Below, one piece after another: positions 61,431-64,000 of a stretch of 64,000 nt of DNA. This DNA comes from Sphingobacterium multivorum (GTDB lineage Bacteria; Bacteroidota; Bacteroidia; Sphingobacteriales; Sphingobacteriaceae). The stretch spans positions 1,798,001 through 1,862,000 of the forward strand of contig NZ_CP154261.1 of NCBI RefSeq assembly GCF_039511225.1, read 5' to 3'. Both the position numbers and the translations under genes were made by a program. Below the pieces are notes generated by a model. That model did no database searches. It saw only the letters and a program-made list of their open reading frames with translations, and was not told the origin of the DNA. Each line of letters starts with the position of its first letter. Positions within the stretch are counted from its first letter, which is position 1.

Positions 61431-61803
61431 GCGAATTAGTTTGTTTCTAAAGATAGGATTAATTCATAATATAAGTCAATTTTTATTGTCGATTTTTAAG
61501 TGATTTTGATGTTATGTTGCTAAAAAACGAATGTTTGGGTTTAATTACAATTAAATCATCTAATTGCTAAAACCATTTTGTAATATTGCTTATTGATTAT
61601 GAAGGCAGTATTCTTCTTCCATTACCGACAAAGCTGCAAAAATGTAGGATGGCATTTTCCGGCGGATATTGACGAAGTAGGTTTTGGGGGTAGATCTGAT
61701 GCAAGGCAGTGTATTACGCTAGAAAAGAAAGTGATGCTTTTCTGCAGTCAATGATGAAAATTTTTTGTGTTCGGTGCACTGAAAGCAGTTTTGATGATTG
61801 TTT

Positions 61804-61834
61804 TTTGCCGGATTAATAAATAGCGATAGATTTA
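61804..61834 (+). promoter_or_regulatory. Promoter of the glycosylasparaginase-family gene
   Basis: TTTG (61804-61807), a 19-base spacer and TAGATTTA (61827-61834, one mismatch at the last base of the -7 box). The leader would be about 13 bases. The remainder of the 61431-61803 spacer has no feature I recognise. Confidence 0.5.
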
Positions 61835-61852
61835 TAAAATAGTAATAAGGAA

Positions 61853-62881
61853 ATGAGTTCAAGACGTGATTTTATTCGGCAAGGTTTGATTGCTGCAACC
61901 ACAATGGGGACATTAACCGCATTCGATGCGAAAGGATTGACGATTGCAGCAAAAAGCAATGTTAAAAATTATCCCATTGTAATTTCAACTTGGGACTTTG
62001 GGATCGCAGCAAATAAAGCCGCTTGGGAAATATTGTCTAAAGGAGGGAAGGCATTGGATGCGGTAGAGCAAGGCGTACGCGTTCCCGAGGCTGATCTCAA
62101 GAATATGACAGTGGGTAAAGGTGGTTATCCCGATCGCGACGGTCACGTCACACTTGATGCTTGTATCATGGATGCGGATGGTAACTGCGGTGCTGTTGCC
62201 GGAATGGAAAAAATTGGACATCCAATATCCGTAGCACGGCTGGTCATGGAAAAAACACCCCATGTCATGCTGGTAGGTGAAGGCGCATTGCAATTTGCGT
62301 TAGAAAATGGTTTTAAGGAAGAAAATCTACTGACCCCAGAAGGTGAAAAAGCCTGGAAGGAATGGTTGAAGGAGAAAAAATACAAACCTGTAGCCAATAT
62401 TGAAAACCAATCTTTTGCAGCAGAACGTTTGCCTGGAAACCAATACAACCACGATACAATCGGTATGTTGGCATTGGATGCTAATGGGAATATCTCTGGA
62501 GCTTGCACCACCAGCGGTATGGCTTTCAAGATGCATGGTCGGGTAGGAGATAGCCCTATTATTGGAGCTGGACTTTATGTCGATAATGAAGTAGGTGGAG
62601 CTACATCAACCGGAGTTGGCGAAGAAGTTATTCGGAATGTAGGAAGTTTTTTAGTCGTCGAATTGATGCGTCAGGGTTATTCTCCTGAAGACGCCTGCAA
62701 GGAAGCTGTGATGCGTATCGTGAAGAAGAAACCTGCAATTGCGAAGGAAATTCAAGTTGGATTCTTAGCAATTAATAAAAAAGGGGAATATGGTGCCTAT
62801 GCACTACAACAAGGTTTTTCCTATGCAGTTTGTGACAGTAAACAACAAGATTTGTTGATTAAAGGAAAGCACTACTATTAA
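61853..62881 (+). CDS. N4-(beta-N-acetylglucosaminyl)-L-asparaginase (Ntn hydrolase)
   Basis: The 342-residue enzyme is made as an inactive precursor that cuts itself before a threonine. A Tat signal (SSRRDFIRQGLIAATTMGTL) sends it out of the cytoplasm. The autocleavage site is HDTIGMLALD, whose Thr becomes the nucleophile. The oxyanion/substrate segment is GRVGDSPIIGAGLYVDN, and GGATSTGVGEEVIRN is conserved in glycosylasparaginases. It removes GlcNAc from asparagine, in line with glycoprotein use by Bacteroidota, though related enzymes act as plain asparaginases. No endoglycosidase or PNGase gene is nearby. Confidence 0.9.
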   Translation: MSSRRDFIRQGLIAATTMGTLTAFDAKGLTIAAKSNVKNYPIVISTWDFGIAANKAAWEILSKGGKALDAVEQGVRVPEADLKNMTVGKGGYPDRDGHVTLDACIMDADGNCGAVAGMEKIGHPISVARLVMEKTPHVMLVGEGALQFALENGFKEENLLTPEGEKAWKEWLKEKKYKPVANIENQSFAAERLPGNQYNHDTIGMLALDANGNISGACTTSGMAFKMHGRVGDSPIIGAGLYVDNEVGGATSTGVGEEVIRNVGSFLVVELMRQGYSPEDACKEAVMRIVKKKPAIAKEIQVGFLAINKKGEYGAYALQQGFSYAVCDSKQQDLLIKGKHYY

Positions 62882-62908
62882 TATTAAAAATAAGGGCTGA
62901 TTAATCAT

Positions 62909-62916
62909 TATATTTG
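62909..62916 (+). promoter_or_regulatory. TATATTTG -7-like element before msrA
   Basis: This is an exact TAnnTTTG match about 70 bases upstream of msrA, with no -33 box at normal spacing. Confidence 0.35.
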
Positions 62917-62985
62917 TCTAAACATATAGTCGCATCGGCTGTATGTCCATAAAAGTAAGAGTTAAATACGCAAGATTATAAAAGT

Positions 62986-63501
62986 ATGAAAGCAACATTT
63001 GGAGGAGGATGTTTTTGGTGTACAGAAGTTATTTTCCAAAACACTGAAGGGGTAACATCGGTATTACCTGGGTATATGGGAGGACATGTCGATAAACCGA
63101 CTTATGAGCAGGTTTGTACGGGAACAACTGATCATGTTGAGGTTGTCGAACTAGAATATGACGAAGAGCTGGTGAATTACGAAGAGCTCTTGAAAATCTT
63201 CTTTAGGACGCATAACCCGACGACGTTAAATCGTCAAGGTAATGATGTGGGCACGCAGTATAGATCAGTTGTTTTTTACCATAATGAAGAACAAGAGATC
63301 TTAGCACAGAATTTTATCGATGAATTGGAAAATGAGGATGTTTACGAGGACCCTATTGTCACAGCGGTAGAACCTGCGTCTACATTTTGGTTGGCAGAAG
63401 ATTATCATCATAATTATTTTAATGATCATCCTGAAAATCCATTTTGTTCAGTAGTCATTGCTCCAAAACTTCAAAAATTCCTAAAAGAATTTAAAGCTTA
63501 A
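62986..63501 (+). CDS. msrA: Peptide-methionine (S)-S-oxide reductase
   Basis: MsrA repairs oxidised methionine, reducing the S-sulfoxide. The 171-residue length is typical. The active-site motif GGGCFWCTEV (catalytic Cys9, neighbour Cys12) is next to the N-terminus, and YGG-like and HNPTTLNRQGNDVGTQYRS segments follow. There is no signal peptide, so it is cytosolic, and no MsrB domain is fused to it. Confidence 0.96.
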   Translation: MKATFGGGCFWCTEVIFQNTEGVTSVLPGYMGGHVDKPTYEQVCTGTTDHVEVVELEYDEELVNYEELLKIFFRTHNPTTLNRQGNDVGTQYRSVVFYHNEEQEILAQNFIDELENEDVYEDPIVTAVEPASTFWLAEDYHHNYFNDHPENPFCSVVIAPKLQKFLKEFKA

Positions 63502-63608
63502 AAAGACAATAATAAGGGGTTGAATCAGGTGGACCTTGGGAAATGGATGTCATAAAATTGGCTTCTGAGTTTCCTGGATTACATATACGAAACAACATGA
63601 AAATTAAT

Positions 63609-63656
63609 AATCCACAAAAAAGGCTCGAATATTTATTCGAGCCTTTTTTGTGGATT
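63609..63656. terminator. Bidirectional terminator between msrA and the topoisomerase gene
   Basis: Two 22-base arms around a 4-base ATTT loop are exactly complementary (core AAAAAAGGCTCGAAT), with T runs on both strands, between convergent genes. Confidence 0.92.
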
Positions 63657-63665
63657 GAACATGAG

Positions 63666-64000
63666 TTAGAACATTTCCATCTGTCCTTTATCATCGATTT
63701 GAATGTCATTTGGATTGGTGATCTCCAATTTGATATCATCATTTTTATCGGTTGACCCGACCTCCTTCTCTTTTACGGAACTGTCCACTGCCGTTGTACT
63801 ACTATCAACCGTTGTTTCTGTGGTATCAGTACTTGATTCGGCTGCTTTTTCCTTACCTTTTTGACTTAAATCTTCATCCGCTGTCGTTAGCGTAACCGAT
63901 TTCACCGTATGGAACGACAGACGGTTTCCTTGCGCTTTTATTCCCTTTACATCAATAATTTCAGTCAAAGGCTGATCGAGCGTTTCTTCCGTTTGGGATT
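63666..64000 (-). CDS. DNA gyrase/topoisomerase IV subunit A, C-terminal end (5' cut by window edge)
   Basis: The reading frame is open to the window edge, so only the last 111 residues are seen. The segment TEIIDVKGIKAQGNRLSFH matches the end of the C-terminal region of type II topoisomerase A subunits, seen in Bacteroidota ParC. It is followed by a low-complexity tail rich in Ser, Thr, Asp and Glu (about 70 residues). Subunit A cuts and rejoins DNA through an active-site tyrosine, which lies outside the window. The choice between GyrA and ParC cannot be settled from this piece. Confidence 0.75.
   Translation of the reverse strand, partial: SQTEETLDQPLTEIIDVKGIKAQGNRLSFHTVKSVTLTTADEDLSQKGKEKAAESSTDTTETTVDSSTTAVDSSVKEKEVGSTDKNDDIKLEITNPNDIQIDDKGQMEMF

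Noticed and set aside
63491..63755. Small frames on both strands around the msrA terminator
   Set aside because: They run through a 48-base terminator hairpin and the end of the topoisomerase gene.
1..64000. Mobile elements, CRISPR arrays, tRNA or rRNA genes, and defence genes
   Set aside because: I scanned spacers and coding regions and saw no transposase, integrase, direct-repeat array, cloverleaf or known defence domain.

Overview
The window looks like ordinary, low-GC chromosomal sequence from a member of the Bacteroidota, most likely family Sphingobacteriaceae and probably Sphingobacterium. The evidence is a SusC/SusD pair, large TonB-dependent receptors with carboxypeptidase-regulatory-like N-termini, an ECF sigma/FecR pair, DUF4286, DUF983 and DUF6600 proteins, and promoters of the Bacteroidota type (TTG or TTTG, a 19-21 base spacer, then TAnnTTTG). 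I see no IS element, phage gene, CRISPR array, tRNA or rRNA. The species was inferred from gene content, not from a database search.

Layout. 1-5.5 kb: a partial DUF6600 lipoprotein, an mla-type lipid transport operon (permease, ATPase, MCE protein), an RluA-type pseudouridine synthase, a small CxxC membrane protein and DUF983. 5.5-10.3 kb: DUF4286, then an S9-like lipoprotein operonic with a sensor kinase and a response regulator. The S9-like protein has lost its serine and histidine catalytic residues. 10.3-15 kb: housekeeping genes (greA, HIT hydrolase, DedA protein, ppa, CorC/HlyC-type protein, rsmE). 15-17.8 kb: an ABC transporter with a histidine-rich permease loop plus a DUF3299-like protein. 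Its promoter is embedded in a perfect 58-bp palindrome. 18-22.4 kb: a TonB-dependent receptor and a beta-helix lipoprotein (module 1). 22.7-30.6 kb: a transglutaminase-like protein, dnaX with an A10 slippery tract, rlmB, an acyl-CoA synthetase and an RGG-tailed DEAD-box helicase.

30.9-38.9 kb: an ECF sigma factor, FecR, a TonB-dependent receptor with an STN domain and a second beta-helix lipoprotein (module 2), then two poorly known genes. 38.9-45.1 kb: an S41 peptidase, two tandem OmpA proteins and two tandem universal stress proteins. 45.5-50.2 kb: alaS, a TlpA-like thioredoxin lipoprotein and an orphan OmpR-type regulator. 50.4-61.4 kb: pyrC, LD-carboxypeptidase and an M14 amidase on the plus strand, facing NlpC/P60, dipeptide epimerase, SusC and SusD on the minus strand. 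Together these look like a system that imports and dismantles peptidoglycan peptides. 61.8-64 kb: a glycosylasparaginase-family enzyme, msrA and the C-terminus of a type II topoisomerase A subunit.

The parts most worth a second look are the palindrome-controlled metal-like ABC operon, the SusCD-linked muropeptide locus, the dead S9 protein wired to a two-component system, the dnaX slippage site, and the two copies of the receptor/beta-helix module.
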